Assembly: GCF_025979705.1 (NCBI RefSeq)
Contig: NZ_CP110136.1
Span: forward strand, 744,001 to 808,000
Reading direction: 5' to 3'
Origin: Hymenobacter sp. YIM 151858-1
GTDB lineage: Bacteria > Bacteroidota > Bacteroidia > Cytophagales > Hymenobacteraceae
Length of the DNA stretch: 64,000 nucleotides
In this document: positions 45,151 through 57,189 of the stretch, in pieces
How positions within the stretch are numbered: the stretch's first letter is position 1
Layout of the letters: every line of letters begins with the position of its first letter
Program-made: the position numbers and the translations under genes
The notes under the pieces: generated by a model
Database searches by the model: none
What the model saw: the letters and a program-made list of their open reading frames with translations, nothing else
Told to the model about the DNA's origin: nothing

Positions 45151-45789
45151 TCAGACCCGCTGACCTCCGTTTTTGACTTCCTGAATGGCCGCTACAATGT
45201 TGGTATAGGCCCCGCACCGGCAGATGTTGCCGCTCATGTACTCGCGTATTTCGCCCTCCGAATTGGCGTGCCCCTCGCGGATGCACGCCACGCCCGACAT
45301 GATTTGCCCCGAGGTGCAGTAGCCGCACTGAAAGCCATCGTGCTTGATGAAGGCCTCCTGCATGGGGTGCAGCTTGTCGCCGTCGGCCAGGCCTTCGATG
45401 GTGGTAACTTCCTTGCCGTCCTGCATCACGGCCAGCGTCAGGCAGCTGTTAATGCGCTTGCCATCGACGTGCACGGTGCAGGCGCCGCACTGGCCGTAGT
45501 CGCAGCCTTTTTTGGTGCCCGTGAGGTTCAGCTGTTCGCGCAGCAAATCGAGCAGGGTAGTGCGGGGCTCCACTTGCAGCTTGTAGCGCTTGCCGTTCAC
45601 GGAGAGCTTCAGCGGCACCTTCTCGAACGCCGCGGCCACTTTCTCGTCGAACTCGGCTACGGCGGCGCGCACCACGGGGCCGGGCGTAAAAGCCAGCGCC
45701 GTAAGCAGAGAGGATTGTTTCAGGAAAGTGCGGCGGGCCTGGCTGTGCTCGTCGTGGTCGAGCGAAAGTCCTGGTTGTTCGTCTGCCAT
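45151..45789 (-). CDS. Xanthine dehydrogenase-family 2Fe-2S subunit with Tat signal (operon B)
   Basis: A 212-residue subunit with a twin-arginine signal (ARRTFLK, Arg19-20, then a hydrophobic stretch to about 45), so the folded complex is likely exported. The 2Fe-2S ligands are Cys96, 101, 104, 116 and Cys155, 158, 190, 192. Known PaoA has the same arrangement. ATG 45789 is chosen; upstream codons are not family-like. It is the first gene of operon B and diverges from fdhD. Confidence 0.94.
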   Translation of the reverse strand: MADEQPGLSLDHDEHSQARRTFLKQSSLLTALAFTPGPVVRAAVAEFDEKVAAAFEKVPLKLSVNGKRYKLQVEPRTTLLDLLREQLNLTGTKKGCDYGQCGACTVHVDGKRINSCLTLAVMQDGKEVTTIEGLADGDKLHPMQEAFIKHDGFQCGYCTSGQIMSGVACIREGHANSEGEIREYMSGNICRCGAYTNIVAAIQEVKNGGQRV

Positions 45790-46153
45790 GTTGGTATCGG
45801 AGTATCCCGCACTGGCCAGGCCAGTAGGGTAGTGGTTGAAAGGGTGGGCGGCAACAACATCGGCCCTAGGTGGCAGATGCAACGTGGGCCGGAGTGCCCT
45901 AGGTAGTGGTGCGGAGCAGCAGGGGAATGAGGCTGCTGCCGGCTTAGGTAAAGCAGCCTGAAGCTAGTATGTACGGTTGCCAATGCAACGCGTTGGGCTT
46001 ATAAAAGCAGTTTTGCTGCTGCCAGCACATCCTCGCTGGTAAGCGCCTGAAATGCTACCTTGCCCGCAGCGCTTTGCCTGCCGTAAACCTAGGGTCAGCA
46101 GGTAAGTTTTACCAAGCTGCCGCCCTCAACTCCCAACTGCTTACCTACTCGTA
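45790..46153. other. Divergent spacer between operon B and fdhD
   Basis: No gene is seen. It carries three CCTAGG sites (45865, 45898, 46088) and a short hairpin-like gcagcaggggaatgaggctgctgc at about 45917-45940. Promoters for both directions should lie here. I looked for a molybdenum-cofactor riboswitch-like fold and could not support one. Confidence 0.5.
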
Positions 46154-47017
46154 ATGGATGTTTTTTTGCCGCCCACCAGCTACGAGTACGCCACCGTGCA
46201 TAAGGTGGTGGGGGCCGAGGTTACCGAGGCTAACGATGTGCTGGCCGCCGAAGAGCCCCTCGAAATACGCGTCGGTTTCGGGCCGGCCGGTGCCCGCACG
46301 CACCGCACGCTGGCCATAACCATGCGCACGCCCGGCCACGACATGGAGCTGGCCGCTGGCTTCCTGCTCTCGGAGGGCATCATCCGCGGCCGCGACGACC
46401 TGAATGGCCTGCTTTACTGCCCCGATGTGCAGAAGCCCGAAGAGCGCGAAAACGTAGTGCGCGCCGAGCTAGCTACCACCGTGCTCCTCGATTTGCCTAG
46501 GTTGGAGCGGCACTTTTACACCTCGAGCAGCTGCGGCGTGTGCGGCAAAACCAGCATCGAGGCGGTGCATGCGGCTGCCTGCCCCGTGCTGCCCGCCACC
46601 GGACCTAGGATTGCCGCCGAGGTAATCCACTCCTTGCCCGAGCGGCAGCGCGCTGCACAAGCGGTGTTCGAGCAAACCGGCGGCCTGCACGCCTCGGCTT
46701 TGTTTGATGCCAGCGGCGAGCTGCTACTATTGCGCGAAGACGTAGGCCGGCACAATGCCCTGGATAAGGTTATCGGGGCCGCATTGCTCGCCAACCAGTT
46801 GCCCCTGAACACGCACGTGCTGCTGGTAAGCGGCCGTGCCTCTTTTGAGCTGGTGCAGAAAGCCGCCGTAGCAGGCATACCCGTGCTGGCTGCCGTGGGC
46901 GCACCTAGCAGCCTGGCCGTGCAAGCCGCCCACGATTTCGGCATGACGCTGCTGGGCTTTGTGCGGCAGCAGCGCTACAACATCTACACGCACCCGTGGC
47001 GGATAATTGGTAGTTGA
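46154..47017 (+). CDS. fdhD: Formate dehydrogenase accessory sulfurtransferase FdhD
   Basis: A 287-residue FdhD, which passes sulfur from a cysteine desulfurase to bis-MGD before it enters formate dehydrogenase-type enzymes. The sulfur-carrying CxxC is SSCGVCGK (Cys127, Cys130), and the EDVGRHNALDKVIG motif is intact. It is followed by the small DUF-type gene and the YdeP/FdhF-like gene, its likely client. Confidence 0.95.
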   Translation: MDVFLPPTSYEYATVHKVVGAEVTEANDVLAAEEPLEIRVGFGPAGARTHRTLAITMRTPGHDMELAAGFLLSEGIIRGRDDLNGLLYCPDVQKPEERENVVRAELATTVLLDLPRLERHFYTSSSCGVCGKTSIEAVHAAACPVLPATGPRIAAEVIHSLPERQRAAQAVFEQTGGLHASALFDASGELLLLREDVGRHNALDKVIGAALLANQLPLNTHVLLVSGRASFELVQKAAVAGIPVLAAVGAPSSLAVQAAHDFGMTLLGFVRQQRYNIYTHPWRIIGS

Positions 47018-47129
47018 TAGTGGGTATTTAGTATTAAGTAATCAGTAATGGAGCTTAAGTGCCGATTGCAGATAAAAGGAAAATAAAAGCTTACAAACGT
47101 AACCCATGACCAATCAGAACATACGCTTT

Positions 47130-47206
47130 AATTCATAATTCATAATTCATAATTCATAATTCATAATTCATAATTCATAATTCATAATTCATAATTCATA
47201 ATTCAT
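47130..47206. repeat. Eleven tandem copies of heptamer AATTCAT
   Basis: Eleven perfect, uninterrupted 7-base units end two bases before the ATG of the next gene. The array replaces the normal spacer and initiation region, so copy-number change would move any upstream promoter in 7-base steps. It is the only perfect short tandem array of this length I saw. Confidence 0.97.
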
Positions 47207-47208
47207 AA

Positions 47209-47550
47209 ATGAAGCTCCGCCTCGAAGACAGTACCCTGCGCCTGCGCCTTTCCGACGAGGAAGTGCAACAGTTTGCCCAAACCGGCCACCTGGCCTCGGT
47301 GGTACCGCTGGCGCCGGGGCCCGATGGCCGCCTGACTTACGCCTTGCAACTAGCCGACGACGACTCGACCGCCGCCGAGCAAACCTTGCGCGTGGCCTAC
47401 ACGCCGGGCACCCTGTCGGTGCTGGTGCCGGCCTCGTTGGCGCAGCGCTGGCTGGCGCCCGACCAAATCGGCCTGAGCGCCACCCTGCGCCTGACCGACG
47501 GAAACGAATTGCGTATACTGGTGGAGAAGGACCTAGGCTGCCGGCATTGA
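47209..47550 (+). CDS. Small protein of Bacteroidota DUF7009-like type
   Basis: A 113-residue cytoplasmic protein (MKLRLEDSTLRLRLS) with beta-rich sequence, one cysteine near the C-terminus and a C-terminal GCRH. It resembles small proteins annotated as DUF7009 that accompany FdhD/FdhF-like genes in Bacteroidota; I recall this association but cannot verify it here. Its place between fdhD and the YdeP-like gene suggests a maturation or assembly role. Translation starts two bases after a tandem heptamer array. Confidence 0.75.
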   Translation: MKLRLEDSTLRLRLSDEEVQQFAQTGHLASVVPLAPGPDGRLTYALQLADDDSTAAEQTLRVAYTPGTLSVLVPASLAQRWLAPDQIGLSATLRLTDGNELRILVEKDLGCRH

Positions 47551-47701
47551 GTGGGGTAACAGGTTACACGTAACAGGTAACGTGCTCTTCCGACTGATGA
47601 GCGCAGCCGTTTCTGATTCGCTTTTCTTCATCAAAATAAACAACCTCCCTAGGTCGTCAGGCTCCCCTCTCTTCGGAGAGGGGGCGGGGAGTGAGGCCAC
47701 C

Positions 47702-50257
<2,556 letters not shown>

Positions 50258-50284
50258 GCCCGAACAACCCATGTAAAAACAAAC

Positions 50285-50322
50285 CGCCGAGCCGCCGTCA
50301 ACTACTTGCCGGCGGCTCGGCG
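50285..50322. terminator. Bidirectional terminator
   Basis: Perfect 13-base arms CGCCGAGCCGCCG / CGGCGGCTCGGCG around a 12-base loop, with a TTTT on the + strand and AAAC on the other side. It separates the convergent YdeP-like and unknown secreted-protein genes. Confidence 0.8.
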
Positions 50323-50326
50323 AGTT

Positions 50327-51292
50327 TTAGCGATTAGCACGCTGTTTATTCGGTGCCGGGCTGGCCGGCGGCACCTGCTCAAAGAGCTTGTCCCTGTCGT
50401 AAGAATAATTGTACCAGAAATAGTTGGTGTACTTGGCTGCCACCAATCCGGTTCCAGGGCGGTAAATAAATTCCTCGGCCCCATAGTAGTAATCTCCCCC
50501 ATCCATAATGCTTGGGGAACACGTTGAGAAGTAATAGCCGGCCTCAGTTTTGCGCTCCAACACTACGCATGAATGCATAAGATCATTTAAGTCTCTTGAT
50601 TTGGGGCCGAAGTAGTCGGATATTCTATAGTCGTTTGCCCAAAGCTGCCGCTGCGGAAACGGAGTAGCCCCTAGGTTCAGGGTTACGTTATCCGAGTCGA
50701 AGGGCAGGCGAGTGGCAAAGTTGGTGATGACGAAGCCCTCCGTTACCGTCAGGTTTGGGGTTGTGTAATAATGGGTGCCGTCGAAGAGCACGGGCTGCAA
50801 ATCGAAGCGTCTGGTAATGTCGTTGTTGAGGTCGGAGCTGCGTTTGTAAGCAATAATGCGGTGCTCGGTTTGTTGGCGCAGTTCCAGTAGGCTGAGCACG
50901 GCTTCGGCGGGGAGGCTTTGCCGGTCTACCTTGGTCCATTCAACCCGACCCGATTCTTCGTTCGGTAGCACGGCCAGGGCAATCAACATTCGGTCGTCGG
51001 GGCGTATATACCGAATGCTGTCGTTTGGAGCTGGCCGTTGGGCGGGTGGCACGTAGCGAAAATCGACTGGGCCCGTGGGTTTTTGCATGGCCGCTAGGCG
51101 GGGCGTAAACTCCAGGTTAAAAATCTCGAGGTGCTGCGTGCCTTGGGGCAGCGCCCGTTGCAGGCGCACGCGCTTGAACTGGGCCGCATCGATTAAGACG
51201 TACTTTTTGGCAGGCACACTCAGCGTTTGAGCGCCTGCCGACCATGGCAGCAGAAGATTTAAGCAAACCAGTAAAGGGCAAGCGGCTTTCAT
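50327..51292 (-). CDS. Unknown secreted protein
   Basis: A 321-residue protein with a signal peptide (MKAACPLLVCLNLLLPWSAGA-type, cleaved near GAQ). I do not recognise it. The mature part is rich in Tyr, Asn and Asp and mainly beta-strand; the C-terminal half contains DYYYGAEEF and NYFWYNYSYD aromatic runs. Codon use is less GC-biased than the neighbours, with fewer CCTAGG sites. It stands alone between a terminator and a 298-base divergent spacer (51293-51590) in which I see no gene. Confidence 0.7.
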   Translation of the reverse strand: MKAACPLLVCLNLLLPWSAGAQTLSVPAKKYVLIDAAQFKRVRLQRALPQGTQHLEIFNLEFTPRLAAMQKPTGPVDFRYVPPAQRPAPNDSIRYIRPDDRMLIALAVLPNEESGRVEWTKVDRQSLPAEAVLSLLELRQQTEHRIIAYKRSSDLNNDITRRFDLQPVLFDGTHYYTTPNLTVTEGFVITNFATRLPFDSDNVTLNLGATPFPQRQLWANDYRISDYFGPKSRDLNDLMHSCVVLERKTEAGYYFSTCSPSIMDGGDYYYGAEEFIYRPGTGLVAAKYTNYFWYNYSYDRDKLFEQVPPASPAPNKQRANR

Positions 51293-51590
51293 ATTGGCAA
51301 GGTTACGAAGAATCAACTACCGCGCTTTGATGGTATGCTTTTAAGAAGTTGGGCGGCGGCCAAGGAGTTAATCGTAGCCGCGCCGCTACGAAAGATTAGC
51401 TACAGAACCTTCTGTATCGCACTGGTTCTAAGCTTTAAGAAATCAGTAATTTATTTCATTATCAAAGCCTTATGCAACCGTTTGCACATTGCCTTGGCCC
51501 GAGCGCCTAGGTAACTGTTTGGCCGAAAAATCAGTAGGGGCATGTGGTTGCCGCCAATACTGATGAGTTCTGCGAAACAGTTACCCAACT

Positions 51591-52406
51591 ATGTCTGATA
51601 CTTCTGCAAAGCGCCTGGCCGGCCAGGTGGCGCTGATTACCGGCGCCAGCTCGGGCATTGGCCTAGGTGTGGCGCTGGCCATGGGAGCGGAGGGGGCATC
51701 GGTGGTGGTAAACTACCGCTCCGATGCCGAGGCCGCCCAGCAAGTGGTCGAGCAAATTCGGCAGGCTGGCAGCCAGGCCATAGCCATTGAGGCCGATGTG
51801 AGCAAGGAAGTCGAGGTGCAGGCCATGTTCCGGCAAGCCAAGGAGCACTTCGGCACGGTCCACATCCTGGTCAGCAACTCCGGCATTCAGCAAGATGCCC
51901 CGCTGGTTGACATGAGCCTGGAGCAGTGGCAACAGGTTATTGATGTAAACCTGACCGGCCAGTTTTTGTGTGCCCGCGAGGCCGCCCGCGAGTTTATCCG
52001 GCGCGGCATCGAGCCGCGCCTGTCCAAAGCCGCCGGCAAAATCATTTGCATGAGCTCGGTGCACGAAACCATTCCGTGGGCCGGGCACGTGAACTACGCC
52101 GCCTCCAAGGGCGGCCTGATGCTGCTGATGAAATCGATGGCGCAGGAGCTGGCCCCTTACAAAATCCGGGTCAACAGCATTGCGCCGGGCGCCATCAAAA
52201 CCCCCATCAACCAAGAAGCTTGGGAAACCCCCGAAGCGGCCGACCGGCTGCTGAAACTGATTCCGTACGGCCGCATCGGCGAAACGGAAGACATTGGAAA
52301 AGTGGCCGTTTGGCTGGCATCCGACGAGGCCGATTACGTACACGGAACTACCCTGTACGTTGATGGCGGCATGACCTTGTACCCCGGCTTTGTTGGCAAC
52401 GGGTAA
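51591..52406 (+). CDS. SDR-family oxidoreductase (glucose 1-dehydrogenase type)
   Basis: A 271-residue short-chain dehydrogenase. TGASSGIG (about 18-25) binds NAD(P); NSGI marks the second motif; catalytic Ser is in MSSVHE and Tyr/Lys in YAASK (about 170-174). The C-terminal GGMTLYPGF is like bacterial glucose 1-dehydrogenases. It is 79 bases before a GH63 glucosidase, so the pair may release and oxidise glucose. Confidence 0.88.
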   Translation: MSDTSAKRLAGQVALITGASSGIGLGVALAMGAEGASVVVNYRSDAEAAQQVVEQIRQAGSQAIAIEADVSKEVEVQAMFRQAKEHFGTVHILVSNSGIQQDAPLVDMSLEQWQQVIDVNLTGQFLCAREAAREFIRRGIEPRLSKAAGKIICMSSVHETIPWAGHVNYAASKGGLMLLMKSMAQELAPYKIRVNSIAPGAIKTPINQEAWETPEAADRLLKLIPYGRIGETEDIGKVAVWLASDEADYVHGTTLYVDGGMTLYPGFVGNG

Positions 52407-52485
52407 GGCACCTAGGGCATAGCCGGCCGCGCGCCGCATCCCTCATCATGCCCGCCGCAACGCGGGTATACTTTGCGAGTACATT

Positions 52486-55167
52486 ATGACGCAGGAACAA
52501 CTACGTTTGGCCGAAACCAAAGCGCAAACGGCGCATTGGCAACACTTTGGGCCTTACCTGACCGAACGCCAGTGGGGCACCGTGCGCGAGGATTACAGCC
52601 CCGAAGGCAACGCCTGGGACCACATTACCCACGACATGGCCCGCAGCTACGCCTACCGCTGGGGCGAAGAGGGCATCGGCGGCATTTCGGACCACCGCCA
52701 GTTGCTGTGCTTTTCGGTGGCGCTCTGGAACGAGCAGGACGGCATTCTGAAGGAGCGCCTGTTTGGCCTCACCAACGGGCAGGGCAACCACGGCGAAGAC
52801 GTGAAGGAGTGCTATTACTACCTCGACAACACGCCCACGCACTCCTACATGAAGATGCTGTACAAGTATCCGCAGCAGGAGTTTCCGTACCTGGAGCTGG
52901 TGGAAGAAAACGCCCGCCGCACGCGCCACGAGCCCGAATACGAGCTGCACGAAACCGGCATTTTCGACGAAGGCCGCTACTTCGATGTGTTCATTGAGTA
53001 CGCCAAAGCCGGCCCCGACGATATTCTGATTCAGCTGACGGCCCACAACCGCGGCCCCGAGGCGGCGCCCTTGCGCTTGCTGCCGCAGCTGTGGTTCCGC
53101 AACACCTGGGCCTGGGGCATCGACGACTACCGCCCCGCCATGCGCCAGCTCGCGCCCGGCGTGGTCCGGATCGACCACAAAGAGCTGGGCACGTATTGGC
53201 TGTACTGCGACGACGCGCCCGAGCTGCTGTTTTGCGACAACGATACCAACGGCGCCCGCCTCTACGACCTCGAAGCCACCGAGCTGTACTTCAAGGACGG
53301 CATCAACGACTACGTGGTGGAGGGCAACGCCGCGGCCGTGAACCCCGCCCGCGAGGGCACCAAAGTGGCTGCCCAGTACCGCGCCGTGGTAGCGCCGGGC
53401 AAGGCGCGAACAGTGCGGCTGCGCCTAAGCAAAACCGAGCACGCCAAGCCCTTCGCCGATTTTGCCGAGGTGCTGGCTTTGCGCCTGCGCGAGGCCGACG
53501 AGTTTTACGCCGAGCTGCAGGACAAGCTGCCCGATGGCGACGCCCAAAACATTCAGCGGCAAGCCCTGGCCGGCATGCTCTGGAGCAAGCAGTTTTACTA
53601 CTACGACGTGGCCCAGTGGCTCGACGGCGACCCGGCCATGCTGGCCCCGCCCGCCGAGCGCCGCAACGGCCGCAACAACAACTGGCGCCACCTCTACAAC
53701 GCCGACATCATCTCGATGCCCGACAAGTGGGAGTACCCGTGGTACGCTGCCTGGGACCTGGCCTTCCACTGCGTGCCCCTGGCTATGGTCGACCCGTACT
53801 TTGCCAAGGGCCAGCTGCGCCTGCTCACCCGCGACTGGTACCTGCACCCCAACGGCCAGCTGCCCGCCTACGAGTGGAATTTCGGCGACGTGAACCCGCC
53901 GGTGCACGCCTGGGCCACCTGGCGCGTGTACAAGATGGATAAAAAAGCGAACGGCGGCGTGGGCGACCTGCACTTCCTGGAGTCGGTGTTTCATCGCCTC
54001 ACGCTCAACTTCACGTGGTGGGTAAACCGCAAAGACCGCAACAACCACAACATCTTCGAGGGCGGCTTCCTGGGTCTGGATAACATTGGGGTGTTCGACC
54101 GCTCGGCGCCGTTGCCCACCGGCGGCTACATCGAGCAGGCCGACGGCACCTCCTGGATGGCCATGTATGCGCTCAACCTCATGCGCATTGCCCTGGAGCT
54201 GGCCAAAACCAACCCCGTGTACCAGGACATTGCCAGCAAGTTTTTCGAGCACTTCCTCTACATCGCCGAGGCCATGACCAAGGCCGGCGACGGCTCATTT
54301 AATATGTGGGACGAGGAGGACGAGTTCTTCTACGACGTGCTGCACCTGCCCGACGATCAGCGCACCAAGCTAAAAGTGCGCTCCATTGTGGGGCTGATTC
54401 CGCTGTTTGCCGTGGAAGTGCTCGACGAGGAGCTGCTCGATGCCATGCCCGATTTCACGCGGCGCCTGCGCTGGATGTTCGAGAACCGCCCGCACCTGGC
54501 CGAGCTGGTATCGAGGTGGCAGGAGCCGGGCAAAGGCGAGCGGCACCTGCTATCGCTGCTGCGCGGCCACCGCATGAAAAAGCTGCTCGAGCGCATGCTC
54601 GATGAAACGGAGTTTTTGTCGGAATACGGCATCCGGGCCCTCTCGCGCTGCCACCGCGACAACCCCTACGTGTTCCGCACCCTCGATGCCGACTTTACCG
54701 TGACGTACGTGCCGGGCGAGTCGGAATCGGATTTGTTTGGCGGCAACTCCAACTGGCGCGGGCCCATCTGGTTTCCCATCAATTACCTCATCATCGAGTC
54801 GCTCAAGCGCTTCTATTTCTATTACGGCAAGGAGTTTAAGGTGGAGTACCCCACCGGCTCGGGCCAGCAGCACACCTTGCTGGAGGTAGCCACGGCCCTG
54901 GCCGGCCGGCTCAACAAGCTCTTCCTGCGCGATGAGAACGGCCACCGCCCGGCCCTCGGCAGCTCCGGGCTGCTGCAACACGACCCACACTTCCGCGACT
55001 ACCTGCTCTTTCACGAGTACTTCCACGGCGACGACGGCCACGGCCTAGGTGCCAGCCACCAAACCGGCTGGACGGGCCTCATCGCGCGCCTGCTGCAAAT
55101 GAACCCCGCACCCGAAACTACCCAAGCCCAGCAACCAGCCGTGGCAGGAGGAGCCGTGGGCAGCTAG
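52486..55167 (+). CDS. GH63-family glucosidase
   Basis: An 893-residue protein of the MGH1/GH63 alpha-glucosidase-like family. The (alpha/alpha)6 barrel includes [11 protein letters not shown] (about 420), [13 protein letters not shown] (about 465), [13 protein letters not shown] (about 757) and [10 protein letters not shown] at the end; acidic residues in these motifs are the expected catalysts. There is no signal peptide, so it acts in the cytoplasm, for example on glucosylglycerate-like or storage sugars. A TATACTTTG at 52467-52475 may be its -7 promoter, though spacing deviates from consensus. A palindromic terminator follows. Confidence 0.88.
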   Translation: MTQEQLRLAETKAQTAHWQHFGPYLTERQWGTVREDYSPEGNAWDHITHDMARSYAYRWGEEGIGGISDHRQLLCFSVALWNEQDGILKERLFGLTNGQGNHGEDVKECYYYLDNTPTHSYMKMLYKYPQQEFPYLELVEENARRTRHEPEYELHETGIFDEGRYFDVFIEYAKAGPDDILIQLTAHNRGPEAAPLRLLPQLWFRNTWAWGIDDYRPAMRQLAPGVVRIDHKELGTYWLYCDDAPELLFCDNDTNGARLYDLEATELYFKDGINDYVVEGNAAAVNPAREGTKVAAQYRAVVAPGKARTVRLRLSKTEHAKPFADFAEVLALRLREADEFYAELQDKLPDGDAQNIQRQALAGMLWSKQFYYYDVAQWLDGDPAMLAPPAERRNGRNNNWRHLYNADIISMPDKWEYPWYAAWDLAFHCVPLAMVDPYFAKGQLRLLTRDWYLHPNGQLPAYEWNFGDVNPPVHAWATWRVYKMDKKANGGVGDLHFLESVFHRLTLNFTWWVNRKDRNNHNIFEGGFLGLDNIGVFDRSAPLPTGGYIEQADGTSWMAMYALNLMRIALELAKTNPVYQDIASKFFEHFLYIAEAMTKAGDGSFNMWDEEDEFFYDVLHLPDDQRTKLKVRSIVGLIPLFAVEVLDEELLDAMPDFTRRLRWMFENRPHLAELVSRWQEPGKGERHLLSLLRGHRMKKLLERMLDETEFLSEYGIRALSRCHRDNPYVFRTLDADFTVTYVPGESESDLFGGNSNWRGPIWFPINYLIIESLKRFYFYYGKEFKVEYPTGSGQQHTLLEVATALAGRLNKLFLRDENGHRPALGSSGLLQHDPHFRDYLLFHEYFHGDDGHGLGASHQTGWTGLIARLLQMNPAPETTQAQQPAVAGGAVGS

Positions 55168-55187
55168 GTTGTTTTCATCGGTTGTTC

Positions 55188-55243
55188 GCCCCTTAAAACT
55201 AACACCCACCTAGGCGCCTAGGTGGGTGTTGGTGTTAAGGGGC
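55188..55243. terminator. Terminator with 30-bp perfect CCTAGG palindrome
   Basis: 55201-55230 is a perfect 30-base palindrome holding two CCTAGG hexamers (55209, 55217); outer arms GCCCCTTAA / TTAAGGGGC at 55188-55196 and 55235-55243 extend it. It lies between the convergent GH63 and membrane-protein genes. Confidence 0.85.
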
Positions 55244-55252
55244 GTGTTGGTG

Positions 55253-55804
55253 TTACTTAGCCTGAACAAGCTTGTTCAGGCGTGGCTGAATCAGCCAAAC
55301 CCCCGCCGGAAAAAACCACAGCAGCAGCAGGTCGGCCACAAACTCGCCAAACCCCACGGGGCGTTGTACCTCAGCGGCCTTGAGGCTGCGCGCCACTTGG
55401 TAGATGCTGTAAAAGATGCAGCCCATTGACAGCAGGTGCAACGGCACAATCAGCGCAGCCCAAGCGGGATTTACCTCTGACTGTTGAACTACGCCAGCTA
55501 CCAAGGCCAAAATGGCAAGCATATAGACAACCGGGACCAGCAGGGCCAGGCGGATGCGGTTGGGGTGCGCCGCAACGGTACCGGGAAGCAGCCTGGACAA
55601 TGTGGTTCCGGCCGCCCAATACCAAGCAAACAACACACTCATCATAAGCGAGGTAGATGCAACGAAGCCAGCCAGGAAGATTGACATATCCGGGCTAGCG
55701 CTACCAAACGACAGTGTGGTAGCCACTGCTTGTATAAGAAAGGGAGCGATAAAGCTTAGCAAGAAGAGTTGCCAATGCTTTAGGGAAAGGAGAAAGCGCG
55801 CCAT
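55253..55804 (-). CDS. Unknown four-helix membrane protein
   Basis: A 183-residue protein with about five hydrophobic segments (near 8-28, 40-62, 84-108, 118-140, 158-176) and no recognised motif. It is probably an inner-membrane protein. Codon use is lower in GC than its neighbours. It stands between the GH63 terminator and the CYTH gene. Confidence 0.65.
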   Translation of the reverse strand: MARFLLSLKHWQLFLLSFIAPFLIQAVATTLSFGSASPDMSIFLAGFVASTSLMMSVLFAWYWAAGTTLSRLLPGTVAAHPNRIRLALLVPVVYMLAILALVAGVVQQSEVNPAWAALIVPLHLLSMGCIFYSIYQVARSLKAAEVQRPVGFGEFVADLLLLWFFPAGVWLIQPRLNKLVQAK

Positions 55805-55878
55805 GCGGATTGCGGAACGGTAACGATATCAGCTTGCAAAACAGCTCGAAAAATGGCCCTTGAGCGCCAGTAATTGCA

Positions 55879-56415
55879 TCAGGTGTTGGGCTGCGGCAAA
55901 TACCCGTTGTTCAGCAACTCGCCGGGCGCAATGCCGAGCCGTTGCAAGAATTCCAGGCATTCCTCCCGTAGCTGCTCCAGGTTGCGCTGCCCCAGGTGGT
56001 CTTGTACTTCTACCTCCACAAACTGCTCGCCTGTGGCAAACAGGTCGAGGTGAATTTTGATGTGCCCTAGGCGGTAAATGCGGCGCGTTTTCTCGACCAC
56101 ACCCAGCACCGCGCGGCCCGCCAGTGCCTGGGTCAGTAGCTCGGGCGTGGGGTGTTGGTCGTAGCGGTACACGTGGGTGCGCTCGAGGCCGTGCGCGTCG
56201 GGCAGGCGCTCGTAGTGAATCAGGATGTGCTCGATGTTGCCTTCGCGCAGCTTAAGCTTGCCGCGGGAGGTGGCGTAGTAGGTGTCGCGCTGGTGGTCGG
56301 TGCCGATGAAATGCGCCCCTAGGTGGTCGAGCACTGCCGCGAGCGGGGCCGCATCGGAGCAGCGGGCTTTGGCCGAAAAGTCCTGGTAGCGGTGGGCGGG
56401 TGCAGCACTGCTCAT
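55879..56415 (-). CDS. CYTH-domain protein
   Basis: A 178-residue protein of the CYTH (adenylate cyclase IV/thiamine triphosphatase) fold. The KARCSD start, QRDTYY, KLKLREG, HYERL and VEVEVQDH segments fit the charged tunnel that binds triphosphates with metal. The usual first ExExK is replaced by DFSAKA, so the metal site may be altered. It resembles class IV cyclases more than thiamine triphosphatases in size. Activity cannot be settled. ATG 56415 is used. Confidence 0.8.
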   Translation of the reverse strand: MSSAAPAHRYQDFSAKARCSDAAPLAAVLDHLGAHFIGTDHQRDTYYATSRGKLKLREGNIEHILIHYERLPDAHGLERTHVYRYDQHPTPELLTQALAGRAVLGVVEKTRRIYRLGHIKIHLDLFATGEQFVEVEVQDHLGQRNLEQLREECLEFLQRLGIAPGELLNNGYLPQPNT

Positions 56416-56490
56416 GTGTCGGAGAAGGTTGGCCAAAGCTGGTGCTTAGGCAGATGAGCAACAGCGTGCCTAGGTAAAGCTAAAAACAAA

Positions 56491-56515
56491 ACGGCCGGGC
56501 AGGGTGCCCGGCCGT
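56491..56515 (-). terminator. Rho-independent terminator
   Basis: Arms ACGGCCGGGC / GCCCGGCCGT with a five-base loop, followed on the minus strand by TTTTGTTTT. It ends the ankyrin-protein gene. Confidence 0.85.
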
Positions 56516-56542
56516 TGTAAGGCGTAGCGAAGCGGCGTGTTA

Positions 56543-56995
56543 TTACTTCGACTTTTGCTCGATCAGGCTGATAACTTCTTTGTTGCCGCCGGTTTTGGCC
56601 GAGTTCAGGGCCGTGTTGCCCTGGCTGTCGGTGGCTTTGGCATCGGCGCCGCTGGCCAGCAGAAACTCCACCATGGCTTTGTCGCCGCGGGCGGCGGCGG
56701 CCATCAGGGCGGTTTCCAGGCCGGCATCTTTGGCGTTTACTTGCGCTTTATATTGCACGAGCTTCTTTACAATATCCAAATTGCCGTTGGTGGCAGCGGT
56801 AATCAGGTAAGTGGTTTTGAAGCCGGGCATTACTTCGATGGGCGTGTTGGCATCGGCGCCACCTTTGAGCAGGGCTTCCACTGTGGCAGCGTCGTTTTTC
56901 ATCACTGCCTTAAACAAATCCTTGTTGGGGGCCTGGGCAGCACTCGTAAACACCACGCCCAGCAACAGGCCGAAAAGGAGAAGGAATTTTTTCAT
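56543..56995 (-). CDS. Secreted ankyrin-repeat protein
   Basis: A 150-residue protein with a signal peptide (cleaved near SAAQA) and four ankyrin repeats (about 26-148), seen in the recurring GADANT, LITAATNGNLDIVKKL, TALMAAAARGDKAMVEFLL and NTALNSAKTGG patterns. Ankyrin repeats bind proteins; the partner is unknown and probably periplasmic. Confidence 0.88.
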   Translation of the reverse strand: MKKFLLLFGLLLGVVFTSAAQAPNKDLFKAVMKNDAATVEALLKGGADANTPIEVMPGFKTTYLITAATNGNLDIVKKLVQYKAQVNAKDAGLETALMAAAARGDKAMVEFLLASGADAKATDSQGNTALNSAKTGGNKEVISLIEQKSK

Positions 56996-57189
56996 TGCAA
57001 TAAGGTAAAGTAGGGCGGTGTAAGCCGTAAAAATACTACTTACCCGGTACAGCGCAATTCCTTATTTGCCGGGGCGGTTTAACAACCGGTCTTTCAGCCC
57101 GAAAAAACCAACAACCTGCGCAGGAGTTGCGCTACCAATTGCGCATAACCAACGCCGCCCTGGCCTATTGCTGTGGCCTGTTTGCCGCC

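Noticed and set aside
45790-46153. Molybdenum cofactor riboswitch
   Set aside because: I could not find the paired elements of the known Moco RNA, and that RNA is not typical of Bacteroidota.
47130-47206. CRISPR array
   Set aside because: The units are 7 bases, contiguous and without spacers; no cas genes are seen.
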